From the NCBI GenBank assembly GCA_026417655.1, contig JAOACS010000021.1, positions 186,001 to 250,000 on the forward strand: a stretch of 64,000 bases of DNA. Direction: 5' to 3'. Positions 63,781 to 64,000 of this stretch are shown here, in pieces. This DNA is from Syntrophobacterales bacterium. Its GTDB lineage: Bacteria > Desulfobacterota > Syntrophobacteria > Syntrophobacterales > Thermodesulforhabdaceae. Each line of letters begins with the position of its first letter. The first letter of the stretch is position 1. The position numbers and the translations under genes were made by a program. The notes under the pieces are model-generated. The model ran no database searches and was not told where the DNA came from. It saw nothing but the letters and a program-made list of their open reading frames with translations.

Positions 63781-64000
63781 CACCTATTGCTCAATGCGTC
63801 GTATATTAAGGACATCCAGAGATGCTTATCTACGGCTACTACATGTTTTTTGGGAATGGAGAGTTTTGTAAGCTCACGCCAGATATTTCTTACCTTACTT
63901 TTCTGATGCTCATCATCACTAAAAACGAACACAATTCCAAGATCACAGTTCTTAAAAATCTCCACATCAAAATCAACATTGAGAGGAACACGCACGTTAC
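63780..64000 (-). CDS. Unidentified protein, C-terminal fragment (5' end outside window)
   Basis: An open frame enters from the right edge; no stop is seen upstream of 63995, so its true start is beyond base 64000. The visible about 72 residues have alternating hydrophobic strands (LGIVFVFSDDE) and helices (KSKVRNIWREL, LWMSLIYDAL) in an alpha/beta style, with no motif that I recognise. Its stop overlaps the start of the SdhE-like gene, so both belong to one unit. No function is proposed. Confidence 0.6.
   Translation of the reverse strand, partial: NVRVPLNVDFDVEIFKNCDLGIVFVFSDDEHQKSKVRNIWRELTKLSIPKKHVVAVDKHLWMSLIYDALSNR

Overview
The window reads as chromosomal core DNA of a Gram-negative, motile, largely anaerobic bacterium. 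It most resembles the Desulfobacterota (former Deltaproteobacteria; a syntrophobacterial or sulfate-reducer-like lineage). This rests on gene content: Tol-Pal, LptD and TamA-type outer-membrane genes, type IV pilus genes, a csrA-fliW pair, flgM with a DVU0524-type partner, a Re-citrate-synthase-like enzyme, and a winged-helix ferredoxin protein. The species cannot be named from the sequence. Gene density is very high, no gene-free stretch exceeds 300 bases, and I see no insertion sequence, prophage, CRISPR array or rRNA. One tRNA (Pro, UGG) is present.

Layout. 1-900: 3' end of cydB. 981-8395 (minus): a head-to-tail run of dnaJ-like membrane protein, acyl-CoA dehydrogenase, fabD, mlaC, radC, an orphan ABC ATPase and rmlC-rmlD, closed by a terminator. 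8576-10170 (plus): HDOD protein, csrA, fliW, terminator. 10327-16213 (plus): aspS, a citrate/homocitrate-synthase-like enzyme with a C-terminal Cache-like domain, rlpA, hisD. 16180-20343: cutA, a Cys-rich protein, flgM and its partner, a small Cys protein plus diguanylate cyclase, cheW. 20398-29900 (minus): ndk, mltD, sir2, tolQRAB, pal, cpoB, tamA. 30106-33807 (plus): dnaG-rpoD. 33842-36633 (minus): inositol-phosphate synthase flanked by a small protein and a ferredoxin-like protein. 36848-40180: a second diguanylate cyclase, tRNA-Pro, a fused TRAP permease. 40211-43758 (minus): folC-lptD. 43997-53555 (plus): an eleven-gene run from a metallo-hydrolase through coaBC, udg, nfeD, slipin and pycB to mdh. 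53565-57758 (minus): rarA, pgi, histidine kinase, behind a near-consensus promoter. 57867-62720 (minus): pilMNOQ (no pilP) and an L,D-transpeptidase-like lipoprotein. 62838-64000: lepB, an SdhE-like protein and a gene running off the window.

How the genes fit together. Several encode steps around a TCA-type cycle: pycB (oxaloacetate supply), mdh, the Re-citrate-synthase candidate and an SdhE-like flavinylation factor. A second theme is the cell envelope: Tol-Pal, LptD, TamA, MltD, RlpA, MlaC, LepB and PilQ. A third is lifestyle switching: CsrA/FliW, FlgM, CheW, HDOD and two GGDEF proteins with intact inhibitory sites. The most notable points are the synthase-Cache fusion, a 140-base intergenic region carrying a sigma-28-type promoter facing away from a sigma-54-like one, the J-domain membrane protein with three tandem repeats, and the missing pilP. 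Starts were moved from the longest ORF to an internal codon where a ribosome-binding site or promoter supports it, and this is stated per gene.
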